From NCBI GenBank assembly GCA_023437305.1, contig JAEZGN010000021.1, forward strand, positions 62,001 through 126,000: 64,000 bases of DNA, read 5' to 3'. Both the position numbers and the translations under genes were made by a program. A model generated the notes under the pieces. It ran no database searches and was not told the origin of the DNA. It saw only the letters and a list, made by a program, of their open reading frames with translations. This document shows positions 34,350-42,521 of the stretch, piece after piece (position 1 is the stretch's first letter; each line of letters opens with the position of its first letter). The DNA comes from Bacteroidota bacterium (GTDB lineage: Bacteria > Bacteroidota > Bacteroidia > Bacteroidales > Dysgonomonadaceae).

Positions 34350-34572
34350 ATCCGATCTGGATGTGAAAACGCAACCCGAACGTCTTTTTCTTATAGATAT
34401 ATTGAAGGATTTGATAGAAGATTCTTACATCATCGAGACGAGTAGAGGAAAGTATAAATCTACTACGAGGGGATTATTCTTGGAAGGTCATTTTTGAAAG
34501 AGGCAGTAATGGAAAGAATTTTTTTGTTTCAGATGAGGATAATAATTGGAAAATCCGATCAAAGATGTACCA
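34350..34572 (+). pseudogene. RNase R-like N-terminal fragment, frameshifted
   Basis: The plus strand reads LIEDSYIIETSRGKYKSTTR then GLFLEGHF up to about 34490, and after a one-base shift FERGSNGKNFFVSDEDNN. The R-G-K-Y-K ... F-x-G-x-F ... N-G-K-N-x-F-V series matches the cold-shock-domain entry of RNase R as I recall it. No start codon and a frameshift at about 34492, so this is a relic, not a working gene. Confidence 0.5.
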
Positions 34573-34620
34573 TTAAGTCCAATTAAAAGTGATCGCATAT
34601 TCCTGCGCAAAGTGATCTGT

Positions 34621-34740
34621 CTCAATCACAAAGGCGTTACCCGAGAGATGGCTTTATAAAGAGTATATTGAGAAGCATCCGCACGGTTATAGCCGTTCCC
34701 GTTTGTGGTTACATTCTGCGTCACAAGCTTGCCTGTAGCC
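34621..34740 (+). pseudogene. IS21-family IstA-like transposase fragment
   Basis: KGVTREMAL followed, one frame over, by YKEYIEKHPHGYSRSRLWLH, similar to the IstA segment L-x-x-E-Y-x-x-x-x-P-x-G-Y-x-x-x-x-F. The frame is broken and the fragment covers about 40 residues only. Confidence 0.4.
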
Positions 34741-34963
34741 TTATCTTTGCGTTTTTCTAATCGGAAATTAATACTGTATTAGAGTTTCATTGCCTGTGTA
34801 TTTAAGAGAAGATAATACACACATAAATTTCAAAAACGAAACAAAATAGGAAAGAATGAAAAAGTGTATATTCTTTATTTGTCAAGCAAAGGTGCAAAAA
34901 TTTTATTATCTTTTATTTGAAATTCAAGAGCCATATATTCTTTTCTTTTATTCTACAAACTTA

Positions 34964-35920
34964 CTAATTATACCTATACTTTGTTATTCTTCCATCACCC
35001 GATTTTTGAAGAATATTTTTTCCGGTTGCCTCCCGCAAATCACGTGTAGCGGTGGCACTCGAAATATCTTTGAAGTGACGCATATATTCTTTTCGGGTAA
35101 AAGTATCTTCGCCTATAATTGTCTTGAATAATGAAATTCTATCTTCTCCTTTTAATGTTATGGGTTGAGAAGAAAGCAAATCCTCTAAAGCTTCTTCGAT
35201 AATGGATAGCATAAATTCTATGAACAAGGTCGATTCACCTTGTTTATCACACAAAGCCAAAGTATTGTAATATTCTTGTTGACGGTCTTTTATTAGCTTT
35301 TCGATAGGTAAGTAATCGAATACAGGGTATTGCTGGCGAAGCAATACTGTTTGCCAAAGCCTTCCCATACGTCCGTTTCCATCTGTAAATGGATGAATAA
35401 ATTCAAATTCATAATGAAAAACACAACTCTTTATTAATATCAAATCATTGTCATTCTTTGCATATTCCAAAAGATCATTCATTAATGGCTTTACCATTTC
35501 GGCAGGTGGTGCAACATGTACTGTTTCACTTCCTTTTACGATTCCTACACTTGTTGTCCGCAACTTTCCGGCATTAGGTATAAGATCAGTCATCAACAGT
35601 TTATGTGCTTGACAAAGCGAATCTAAACTATACGGTTTAAAGCTTTCTAATTGCTCGTAAGTAACAATCGCATTCTTTACCTCTAGTATATCTTTTTCAG
35701 GCGCTAAGACACGTTTATTTTCAATCAAAGCGGTTATTTGTTCTACCGTCAAGGCATTTCCTTCAATCTCAAGCGATGATTGAATAGTCTTTATCCTATT
35801 ACGTTTTCTAAGTTCCGCTGGTGGTTGTAAGAGGTATGCGGTTTTAACCTCTCCAATCTTTTCTGATATAGAAGCTACTTTTGTTAATATTAAATTTGTT
35901 ATTTGATACGGTGGTTTCAT
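34964..35920 (-). CDS. Fic-domain AMPylase-type protein with N-terminal inhibitory helix
   Basis: A 318-residue protein. The Fic core motif HPFTDGNGRMGR is at about residues 176-187 (catalytic H, then the GNGR loop). An inhibitory S-x-x-x-E-G/N motif, SLEIEGN inside QSSLEIEGNAL, lies near residues 49-57, upstream of the core, as in class II Fic proteins. LLMTDLIPNAGKLRTTSVG is the flap-like region before the core. The C-terminal about 80 residues (SLFKTIIGEDTFTRKEYMRH, then DISSATATRDL) form a winged-helix DNA-binding-like domain, common in this subgroup. Such proteins transfer AMP or a similar nucleotide to target proteins and are self-restrained by the glutamate. Confidence 0.9.
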   Translation of the reverse strand: MKPPYQITNLILTKVASISEKIGEVKTAYLLQPPAELRKRNRIKTIQSSLEIEGNALTVEQITALIENKRVLAPEKDILEVKNAIVTYEQLESFKPYSLDSLCQAHKLLMTDLIPNAGKLRTTSVGIVKGSETVHVAPPAEMVKPLMNDLLEYAKNDNDLILIKSCVFHYEFEFIHPFTDGNGRMGRLWQTVLLRQQYPVFDYLPIEKLIKDRQQEYYNTLALCDKQGESTLFIEFMLSIIEEALEDLLSSQPITLKGEDRISLFKTIIGEDTFTRKEYMRHFKDISSATATRDLREATGKNILQKSGDGRITKYRYN

Positions 35921-36026
35921 CCGATGCCATCATTTGATGCCATCAAAGGTAATGAAATATTTGTTTATTCCTTCTCTATCTAAAAATTCAGATGCCCCAA
36001 AATTTAGAATGAAGTCTGAAATAAAG

Positions 36027-36347
36027 CTATTTCAACTTCCCATAAGAAGAAATATTATCTACAAGCCGAAGTTCATAATATTTTATTCTGTCACCTCGAG
36101 ACCTCACTATAACAATTTCTCTGATCCCAACTAGATCCAGATACAGATTAATGTGTTTCATAAACTCGGTAACATTAACAGTAATTCGAATTGGCACTTC
36201 AGGAAAAAGAAGAAATTCTTTTTTATAATTCTCTAAATATTGATTGACAGAACTCTCAAAATTAATTTTGAGAGTTCCACTAGAAAGCAGATGAAAAATA
36301 TTATAAAGAGAGTGGTCGAAGCCCTTGGATAGAAGACTCCCCTCTAC
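36027..36347 (-). pseudogene. Open frame without start, probably decayed
   Basis: Minus-strand open frame of 106 codons, preceded by a stop, with no ATG or GTG near its beginning; it includes SLYNIFHLLSSGTLKINFES, FPEVPIRITVNVTEFMKHIN and GIREIVIVRSRGDRIKYYEL. Codon pattern looks coding, but it lacks a start, so I read it as the 3' part of a broken gene. Family unknown. Confidence 0.35.
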
Positions 36348-36350
36348 ATT

Positions 36351-36483
36351 TTACGCCAGCCGACTCCCTCCCCTCTTCTGACAATTGGCTAAAAGAAAAT
36401 AAATGGATTTGGCGCAATGAGTCAGACTGGAAAAATTATATGCAACATGTAGAGCAAATAAAGAAACAGTATAAGAAAAAATA
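36351..36483 (+). pseudogene. C-terminal gene fragment on the plus strand
   Basis: One frame reads SDNWLKENKWIWRNESDWKN then YMQHVEQIKKQYKKK and a stop at 36481-36483. There is no start codon before it. The lysine-rich ending and tryptophans look like the end of a real protein, so this may be a decayed element next to tRNA-Arg. Confidence 0.3.
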
Positions 36484-36529
36484 AGAGGCTAATACAAACC
36501 CTTTGCAATATAATAAGTACATATAACAC

Positions 36530-36570
36530 CAATCCCCGTAAAAGCAGACTTTTACGGGGATTGCATTTTT
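36530..36570 (+). terminator. Intrinsic terminator hairpin
   Basis: CAATCCCCGTAAAAG pairs with CTTTTACGGGGATTG, followed by CATTTTTCC on the plus strand. It ends the fragmentary plus-strand gene and lies just past the 3' end of the minus-strand tRNA. Confidence 0.7.
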
Positions 36571-36578
36571 CCTCTTCG

Positions 36579-36650
36579 TGACCCTGGCGGGAATCGAACC
36601 CACAGCTAAGGAACCGGAATCCTTTATTTTATCCATTAAACTACAGGGCC
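36579..36650 (-). tRNA. tRNA-Arg (anticodon CCG)
   Basis: A 72-nt cloverleaf: acceptor GGCCCTG pairs with CAGGGTC, T arm has GGTTCGATTCC, the anticodon stem AAGGA/TCCTT encloses TTCCGGT, giving anticodon CCG (36615-36617 on the plus strand), which reads the CGG arginine codon. The CCA end is not encoded. Confidence 0.93.
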
Positions 36651-36785
36651 GTTAGGCGACACAAAAATATAAAATTATTCCCAGCTTTTGTATACAATCC
36701 AAAATTATCTTACAGACCCTCACAAAGAACAAAAAGAGACACTCTCAGCGAATATCCCTTTTTGACTACAATCGGTTCATTCAAT

Positions 36786-37703
36786 TTAATTCACAGTACA
36801 GAACGCCCTGATACGTCGGTATAGAGCCATGACGTTTACTTCCGCCAAAAGCATTGCCGACAATATCAGTGCACCTCCAATCACTGTTCGGCTTGTTATC
36901 TCTTCGTTCAATATTATATACGCAAATACAGTCGCAAAAATAGGTTCGCACAAGTATGCCAAAGCGATCTTCTCGGCCTCGATATACTTCTGAGCCGCAT
37001 TCTGGATACAATACATGTAAGCCGTAGACAAGATGGCAACAAACAACAGAGCCTTCCATACGTCGAAAGACAATGGCATGGCAACAGCTCCAACCCCCTG
37101 TGTCGACAAAGTCAATACGCCTGCCGAAACAGCACAAACAGACAATTGGATAATGACAAACGGAATGGCAGTTACCTCAGACCGTGAGTCGGTACTGATC
37201 TTGCCTACATACAAAATGTAAACCGAATAAAACAACGACCCCACAAATACCATCAGGTCTCCTATCCTGAAGTTTGAAAAACCCGATGCCATGGCAATGA
37301 TATACAATCCCGCCAAAGCCAGAAGGCACGCCACCCACATCCTTGGCTGAATGGCTCTTTTCATAAACAAGAATGCAAACAAAGGAATCAGCACGACCTC
37401 TACCCCCGCAATAAACGAAGCGTTGGACGAACTTGTATATTTCAACCCCACCGTTTGCCAGCAAATACCCATAAAAAGGAATAGCCCGGCAATAGCGCCT
37501 TTACGGATTGTTTCAGTGTTTATTTTTGGAATCTGCTTATAGAATATCAAAGTCAGAATGAAAGTTGCAATTAAGAAACGATAAAACATGAATGTGTAAG
37601 GGTGGATAGAATCGAATGCATCTTTGGACAAAGGAAACGAAATTCCCCAAAATGCAGTTCCCAATACTAAGAGAGGCAGGTAAATTTTGCTTTTACTCAT
37701 CAA
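36786..37703 (-). CDS. EamA-family (DMT superfamily) drug/metabolite transporter
   Basis: A 305-residue membrane protein with ten predicted helices in two halves of five. LLVLGTAFWGISFPLSKDAF is the usual first helix of the first EamA repeat and AYLCEPIFATVFAYIILNEEITSRTVIGGA (in two parts) is the second-repeat signature with P and E near the end. KYTSSSNASFIAGVEVVLIP is the equivalent helix of the first half. Exports or exchanges small metabolites across the inner membrane; substrate unknown. Its start, an ATG at 37701-37703, is followed by MSK, and either methionine may be used. Confidence 0.9.
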   Translation of the reverse strand: MMSKSKIYLPLLVLGTAFWGISFPLSKDAFDSIHPYTFMFYRFLIATFILTLIFYKQIPKINTETIRKGAIAGLFLFMGICWQTVGLKYTSSSNASFIAGVEVVLIPLFAFLFMKRAIQPRMWVACLLALAGLYIIAMASGFSNFRIGDLMVFVGSLFYSVYILYVGKISTDSRSEVTAIPFVIIQLSVCAVSAGVLTLSTQGVGAVAMPLSFDVWKALLFVAILSTAYMYCIQNAAQKYIEAEKIALAYLCEPIFATVFAYIILNEEITSRTVIGGALILSAMLLAEVNVMALYRRIRAFCTVN

Positions 37704-38261
37704 TCAAAATAATTTAAAAATTAGTATATCTAAATTATTAGGGTATGCAAAGAACTCTTTACAAAAGGATACCTATACCCCCTATTTTCTTCCCTAACGC
37801 TGGAGTATAAGTAGCAAAATCCTTATCTGAGCTGCAAAAGTATAGCTTTTTTACACAATAACAAAATCAGCGACGAAGAAAAGCCGCATAATAGATAAAC
37901 TCGATAGCTAATAGATAGTATGCGTCAGACAGACGTATACATTGTAGATATTTATATAATAGGGAGTTACCAAGAATATTTATTATTACATTTCCCTGTT
38001 TTGTAATTCTGAGGTTTTGTCATTCTGCGTGAGAACGAAGAACCTCTTCTCTCCATCACGAGATGCCTCACCCCCATTCAGCCTAACAAAGAGAGTAAAA
38101 AGTACGTTACAGGGGATTTGTAATCCCCTGCGTTTCCTCTTTTACCTTCTTTTGTCATTGACTACACTGCGTTCCGTCGAATTCGAAGAATGAACGGAGC
38201 TAACAGTTGTTTCAGAGTGAAGCGAAGAACCTCTTGTTTATATTATTCTAAGAGCCTTCAT
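37704..38261. other. 558-bp gap with AT-rich leader and repeats
   Basis: 37704-37970 is AT-rich leader of the transporter gene with no ORF. From 38015 on it is made of A and B repeat pieces up to the MerR gene stop. Confidence 0.6.
38015..38250. repeat. Divergent family A, family B hairpin, half family A
   Basis: A-like copy (TTTTGTCATTCTGCGTGAG ... CAGCCTAACAAAGAGAG) at 38015-38095, hairpin AGGGGATTTGTAATCCCCT at 38111-38129, then a half A copy from TTTTGTCATTGACTACACTG to AACCTCTTG. This variant has AACCTC in place of ATCTC, so it is a different subfamily from that at 1-25 kb. Confidence 0.65.
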
Positions 38262-38567
38262 CTATTTCTTTAATTTTTTCAATGCTTCCTCAATCATTAT
38301 CATACGATTTTTAACCTTCTCGGCAGCAGCATCTAATGTATATCCCTCATCAAGAAGCTCTTTTATAAGCAGCATCTTTTTGATATTCGGATAATCGTAA
38401 CGTCTGTTTTTACCCTCTTCCTCTGTTAAGCTCGTAATAATTCCTTTTTCTTCCCAATAACGAATTTGTCGGGTCGGAATTCCTGCAATTTGCGATACCT
38501 CTCCTATTCCAACGATCAGTTTATCAAGGAATTCATTATCGAAAGATAAATCCTCTACTTTAGCCAT
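38262..38567 (-). CDS. MerR-family transcriptional regulator
   Basis: A 101-residue protein with the MerR winged-helix start: GEVSQIAGIPTRQIRYWEEK and GIITSLTEEEGKNRRYDYPN are the helix-turn-helix and wing. It ends with a helix LLIKELLDEGYTLDAAAEKV and a lysine-rich tail, with no C-terminal ligand domain, so it is a minimal MerR of the GlnR/TnrA length class. It is divergent from the secreted isochorismatase-fold gene and shares interleaved promoters with it. Confidence 0.9.
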   Translation of the reverse strand: MAKVEDLSFDNEFLDKLIVGIGEVSQIAGIPTRQIRYWEEKGIITSLTEEEGKNRRYDYPNIKKMLLIKELLDEGYTLDAAAEKVKNRMIMIEEALKKLKK

Positions 38568-38569
38568 AT

Positions 38570-38641
38570 TGTAACTTATTTACAATTAATGTTGCAAATG
38601 TAAAAAACATTCCTTTACTTTGCAAATGTAATTTATTTACA
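38570..38641. promoter_or_regulatory. Divergent promoters with two 15-bp palindromic operators
   Basis: Minus promoter: -33 TTTG (38623-38626), 20-bp spacer, -7 TACATTTG (38595-38602). Plus promoter: -33 GTTG (38591-38594), 20-bp spacer, -7 TTACTTTG (38615-38622, one mismatch). Two palindromes, TGTAACTTATTTACA (38570-38584) and TGTAATTTATTTACA (38627-38641), sit just past each predicted start point, 57 bp apart. This is what a self-regulating MerR repressor of the TGTAA/TTACA kind would need. Confidence 0.7.
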
Positions 38642-38694
38642 ATTTATGCTTATTTAATACAAATAAGGAAGTTTAATTTCATTAAAATAAAGAA

Positions 38695-39381
38695 ATGAAG
38701 AAAGTAAAAGTATTATTGGCTACAGCCTTAGTGGCCGTTACAACATCGCTGTATGCACAAGACTTTAAGTCGAAAACAAATAGTGTAAAAAAATCTGCAC
38801 TGATTCTTATCGAAACACAGAACGAATGGATGCACCCCGATGGATTATTGTATAAAAGATTTGAAAGTAAGGAGATGTTCGACAAGTCTGTTCAGAATCT
38901 CGAATCCGTATTGGCTCATGCACGAAAAACAGGTATGCCTGTCATACATTGTGGATTAAGGTTTCAGAAAGGGCATCCCGAATTGGCAAACGGGAAAACC
39001 GGACTAAGGGAAGCCATCAGTCGTTTCGGAACTTTTCCGGACGGTAATTTCCGTTCCGAATTTTACGAAACCCTCATGCCAATCGAGGGCGAGTTTATAA
39101 CCTCCGGACGAACAGGATCGAGCGGATTTGCAGGCTCTAATCTCGATATCTTCTTAAGGCAAAACAACATTGAGACTGTCTATCTGGTGGGATATGCAAC
39201 CAACGTTTGCGTAGAATCCACATTCAGGGAAGCACACGACAAAGGATATTATCCTGTGATGATACATGATGCCTGCGCCACATTCGATAACGAGCAGCAG
39301 GAGCATGTACTAAAGCACATCGTTCATCACTACGGTGAAGCGATAGACACCGATTACTTTACGAAAATGTATAACAAATAG
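38695..39381 (+). CDS. Secreted isochorismatase-fold cysteine hydrolase
   Basis: A 228-residue protein with signal peptide MKKVKVLLATALVAVTTSLY ending AQ. The alpha/beta core opens with ALILIETQNEWMHPDG where most relatives have D at the E position. The lysine of the triad is R in TSGRTGSSGFAGSNLDIFL. The nucleophile is present in LVGYATNVCVESTFREAHD (C in the N-V-C-V context), followed by DKGYYPVMIHDACATFDN. Such enzymes hydrolyse amides or vinyl ethers; export to the periplasm is uncommon. It is presumably controlled by the divergent MerR gene. Confidence 0.85.
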   Translation: MKKVKVLLATALVAVTTSLYAQDFKSKTNSVKKSALILIETQNEWMHPDGLLYKRFESKEMFDKSVQNLESVLAHARKTGMPVIHCGLRFQKGHPELANGKTGLREAISRFGTFPDGNFRSEFYETLMPIEGEFITSGRTGSSGFAGSNLDIFLRQNNIETVYLVGYATNVCVESTFREAHDKGYYPVMIHDACATFDNEQQEHVLKHIVHHYGEAIDTDYFTKMYNK

Positions 39382-39392
39382 CTACCCAAAAC

Positions 39393-40427
39393 ATGAGAAA
39401 AGTATTAATCATCCTAATATTTCTAGTTATGACAACAACAAGCCAAGCTCAGATTCTACTATCGGAACAAGCAAGCGCACAACATAATTATTTTACCCAA
39501 AAAGTAAATATCCCCACAGGATACAACTTAGAAGCGATGCAGAAAGTGAGCGTTGACGGTATTTCGGCAATACTGTTTCGATACACAAAAGGCGTAAACA
39601 ATAAGATAAACGGAGAACATTTCTCATTCGTTGTTACCCAAAACAAGCCTTATAAAATTCTGGGATTCACATCTATGGACACTAAGTACATCGACAAAAA
39701 GCAATTGTCGAAAAAAGAAACAGAAGATATTGCTAAACAGTTTTTAAAAACCATAGATCCCCACTTAGCCAACGAACTGTCTAACATCTGGATCGATCGC
39801 CACGATGAAGAAATTACCATCGGCGGAGAAAAGAAAATCGTGAGCGGAATGAAATACAAATGCTACAACAAATCTCAAAACAACTATGCATGGGTCATAG
39901 TTGGTCATGATGGCAGTATAGAAACTTTTGAGCGAGATATCATTTGGAGTAACGGAATGCAGAAGCGGGTAACCGAAAAATGGCTGCACGATAGCTGGCT
40001 GGCTGAGACCGGCAGATTCTCGGAAAAACGGGACGAAGAAGCAATAAAAGAAATGCTGACCGAGTCGTTTCTGAATGGTGCGCTTAACAAACTGAATGCC
40101 GATAAAATGCGAGAAGGCTTCCATCCTGATTTTGCAATATTGATTGCAAATGAAGACAAGCTAAATAAGCTACCGTTGGATATATGGATAGACGTGGTTA
40201 AGAAATATAAAGCATCACCCGACAAAGTAGCATCGGGCGAAAGAAATGTTGATTACACATTTGAAACAATAGATATTACAGGCAAGGCGGCTATTGTAAA
40301 AATTCAACTTCTGAGAGATGGTCAATTAATTACTACCGACTACATATCGCTACTCAAATATGCTGATGGCTGGAAGGCTGTTTCAAAAATATCGAACGAG
40401 CATATCCCCAATCCGTTTAATATCTAG
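39393..40427 (+). CDS. Secreted protein with C-terminal NTF2/lumazine-binding-like domain
   Basis: A 344-residue protein 11 bp after the hydrolase stop, so the two are probably one operon. Signal peptide MRKVLIILIFLVMTTTSQAQ. Residues about 25-200 have no recognised domain (contains VTQNKPYKILGFTSMD and YAWVIVGHDGSIETFERD). From about residue 215, EAIKEMLTESFLNGALNKLN then MREGFHPDFAILIANEDKLN and VDYTFETIDITGKAAIVKIQ are typical of the putative lumazine-binding NTF2-like fold. Likely periplasmic; function unknown. Confidence 0.75.
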   Translation: MRKVLIILIFLVMTTTSQAQILLSEQASAQHNYFTQKVNIPTGYNLEAMQKVSVDGISAILFRYTKGVNNKINGEHFSFVVTQNKPYKILGFTSMDTKYIDKKQLSKKETEDIAKQFLKTIDPHLANELSNIWIDRHDEEITIGGEKKIVSGMKYKCYNKSQNNYAWVIVGHDGSIETFERDIIWSNGMQKRVTEKWLHDSWLAETGRFSEKRDEEAIKEMLTESFLNGALNKLNADKMREGFHPDFAILIANEDKLNKLPLDIWIDVVKKYKASPDKVASGERNVDYTFETIDITGKAAIVKIQLLRDGQLITTDYISLLKYADGWKAVSKISNEHIPNPFNI

Positions 40428-40442
40428 ATTTAAGGCGTACGC

Positions 40443-40875
40443 TACAGGGGACTTGTACCCCTCTGTACTTTCTGCTTTATCTTCTTTTGTCATTGACTAC
40501 ACTACGTTCCATCGAACGTTGTTTCTGAGTGCAACGAAGAATCTCTTCTATCCTTTCCATTACGAGATGCTTCACTACCGTTCAGCATGACAGAGAGAGT
40601 AGATATTTACTCAAATACATAAAGCTTGGTATTCTGAGACTTGTCATTCTGAGTGAGAACGAAGAATCTCTTCACTCTTTCCATTACGAGATGCTTCACT
40701 ACCGTTCAGCATGACAGAGAAAGTAAAAAGTACGTTACAGAGGATTTGCAATCCCCTGCATTATTCTCTTATCTTCTCTTTGTCATCCTGAACGGTAGTG
40801 AAGGATCTCTTTCCTCATTGTTCTCTAAGATGGTCGAGATGCTTCGTTCCACTCAGCATGACAGAGAGAGTAGAA
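40443..40875. repeat. Tandem family A copies with family B hairpins
   Basis: A copies at about 40486-40600, 40641-40723 and 40777-40875 (the last one in the TTTGTCATCCTGAACGG orientation), with hairpins AGGGGACTTGTACCCCT (40446-40462) and AGAGGATTTGCAATCCCCT (40738-40757) between. The first two share the pattern TACGAGATGCTTCACTACCG, so they arose by duplication. Confidence 0.8.
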
Positions 40876-40923
40876 AGTATGCAGGTAGAATACTACTATT
40901 CCTATTACGAGACTTATAGCAAC

Positions 40924-40959
40924 AAAAAAAAGCAACCCACAGTGGGTTGCTTTTTCTTT
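40924..40959. terminator. Intrinsic terminator of the rplT transcript
   Basis: AAAAGCAACCCAC pairs with GTGGGTTGCTTTT, 20 bp beyond the rplT stop on the minus strand. Confidence 0.85.
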
Positions 40960-40976
40960 GTATATAAAGATATTCT

Positions 40977-41321
40977 TTATTTTACTTTATCTACGATTGC
41001 TTTGAACGCTTCCGGATGGTTCATTGCAAGGTCTGCAAGAACTTTACGGTTGATCTCTACTCCATTCTTGTGAAGAGCACCCATCAGGCGAGAGTAAGAC
41101 ATACCTTCCAAACGTGCAGCTGCGTTGATACGTTGTATCCAAAGTGCACGGAAGTTGCGTTTTTTAGCACGACGGTCACGGAAAGCATAGGTAAGACCTT
41201 TTTCCCATGTGTTTTTAGCTACTGTCCACACATTTTTGCGGGCTCCATAGTAACCTCTTGTTAATTTCAGAACTTTTTTTCTGCGGTTGCGCGAAGCAAC
41301 ATGATTGACTGATCTTGGCAT
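40977..41321 (-). CDS. rplT: 50S ribosomal protein L20
   Basis: A 114-residue protein starting MPRSVNHVASRNRRKKVLKL, then TRGYYGARKNVWTVAKNTWE, AYRDRRAKK-type segment YAFRDRRAKKRNFRALWIQR and INAAARLEGMSYSRLMGALH, all diagnostic of L20, with normal length. L20 binds 23S rRNA early in 50S assembly. It is last in the infC-rpmI-rplT group, 102 bp after rpmI. Confidence 0.98.
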   Translation of the reverse strand: MPRSVNHVASRNRRKKVLKLTRGYYGARKNVWTVAKNTWEKGLTYAFRDRRAKKRNFRALWIQRINAAARLEGMSYSRLMGALHKNGVEINRKVLADLAMNHPEAFKAIVDKVK

Positions 41322-41423
41322 AATTTACGTTGTTTTGAATGATAGCGGTTTTCTTATTTCAAAAACACTTTGCTGCATACATCCGGTTAATAAATCTTTA
41401 AAACTTGCTTTTAAGAAATACAA

Positions 41424-41621
41424 TTATTTCATTCCCAATAATTGCTTAACAGATTTTTCGTCCACCTTGCTTACTGTTGTAGTGTGAGTAAGGTTTCTTT
41501 TCTGTTTTTTTGTTTTCTTAGTCAAGATGTGACTTTTGAAAGCATGTTTTCTTTTGATTTTTCCTGTTCCGGTAAGGGCGAACCTCTTTTTGGCACCGGA
41601 ATTAGTCTTCTTTTTTGGCAT
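41424..41621 (-). CDS. rpmI: 50S ribosomal protein L35
   Basis: A 65-residue protein, MPKKKTNSGAKKRFALTGTG then KIKRKHAFKSHILTKKTKKQ and KRNLTHTTTVSKVDEKSVKQ, the standard L35 pattern. Lies 53 bp after infC. Confidence 0.98.
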   Translation of the reverse strand: MPKKKTNSGAKKRFALTGTGKIKRKHAFKSHILTKKTKKQKRNLTHTTTVSKVDEKSVKQLLGMK

Positions 41622-41674
41622 CTCAGTTTATTAATTAAATTAATTTATATACGAATGCAATTCTTTCGAACTGC

Positions 41675-42298
41675 TTATTCTGCACTTTTTTCTCCGTCTT
41701 CTTTCTTTTCCACCTTCACCTTTGGCTTATCTTCCTTCGGCTTGGCAGGAGCAGCCTTTACAGGTGCTTTTTTAGGAGACATCATCATGATCATTCTCTT
41801 ACCTTCGAGTGCCGGCAACTGATCTACTTTTCCGTAGTCTTCGAGCTCGGTAGCAAAACGAAGCAACAACACCTCTCCTTGTTCTTTAAACAAGATCGAA
41901 CGTCCTTTGAAGAACACATAAGCCTTTAGCTTAGAGCCTTCTTCGAGGAATCCTTTGGCGTGTTTCAGCTTGAAGTTAAAGTCATGGTCGTCGGTCTGTG
42001 GTCCGAAACGAATTTCTTTCACCACCACCTTCACCGATTTGGCTTTGGCTTCTTTTTGCTTTTTCTTTTGTTGATAGAGGAATTTTTGATAATCTGTAAT
42101 CCTACACACAGGAGGTTCTGCTGTTGGAGAGATTTCAACTAAGTCAAGCTCAAGCTCATCAGCCAATCGTAAAGCCTCACCAATAGAGTATACCCCTTGC
42201 TCGACATTATCTCCGACTAAACGAACTTCTCTAGCTCGAATGTTATTATTGATCTTGTGTAACTCTTCTTTTTTTTGATTAAATCTATTGTTCCTCAT
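41675..42298 (-). CDS. infC: Translation initiation factor IF-3
   Basis: A 207-residue protein with INNNIRAREVRLVGDNVEQG, ALRLADELELDLVEISPTAE and PPVCRITDYQKFLYQQKKKQ in the N-terminal domain, then VKEIRFGPQTDDHDFNFKLK, KAYVFFKGRSI and DQLPALEGKRMIMMMSPKKA in the C-terminal domain. An alanine/lysine-rich tail of about 30 residues follows, as in many Bacteroidota. It uses ATG rather than AUU, as far as can be seen. It binds the 30S subunit and checks initiator tRNA. The usual neighbour thrS is separated by two accessory genes here. Confidence 0.97.
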   Translation of the reverse strand: MRNNRFNQKKEELHKINNNIRAREVRLVGDNVEQGVYSIGEALRLADELELDLVEISPTAEPPVCRITDYQKFLYQQKKKQKEAKAKSVKVVVKEIRFGPQTDDHDFNFKLKHAKGFLEEGSKLKAYVFFKGRSILFKEQGEVLLLRFATELEDYGKVDQLPALEGKRMIMMMSPKKAPVKAAPAKPKEDKPKVKVEKKEDGEKSAE

Positions 42299-42521
42299 TC
42301 AAAAAATGTTAGATTCTTTTCCTTTATTTTTTATTTATTTTTATTTTTAAAACAAAGCTGGGTGCAAAGGTAATAAAAAACTTATTGAATTTGTATAAAT
42401 TTCCCTATCTTTTTAATTCAAAGGGGGATGCCGCCTACTCTTATTTATAGATCCAAAATTGTCACAGCTTCATCACTTTAGTTCCAATGAATCAGATTTT
42501 GCTTTGTATAACGGCTTCTTT

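Larger units (their letters stand above)
33851..34963. other. 1.1-kb gene-poor stretch with decayed mobile and RNase R-like relics
   Basis: 33851-34320 is very AT-rich with no ORF. From about 34350 to 34740 two pseudogene traces occur (listed separately), then about 200 bp of AT-rich spacer to the Fic gene stop. Confidence 0.7.

Noticed and set aside
40443..40875. Possible CRISPR array (tandem repeats)
   Set aside because: The units are 75-115 bp palindromic family A copies with internal hinge sequence, not 25-40 bp repeats with unique spacers, and no cas genes are near.
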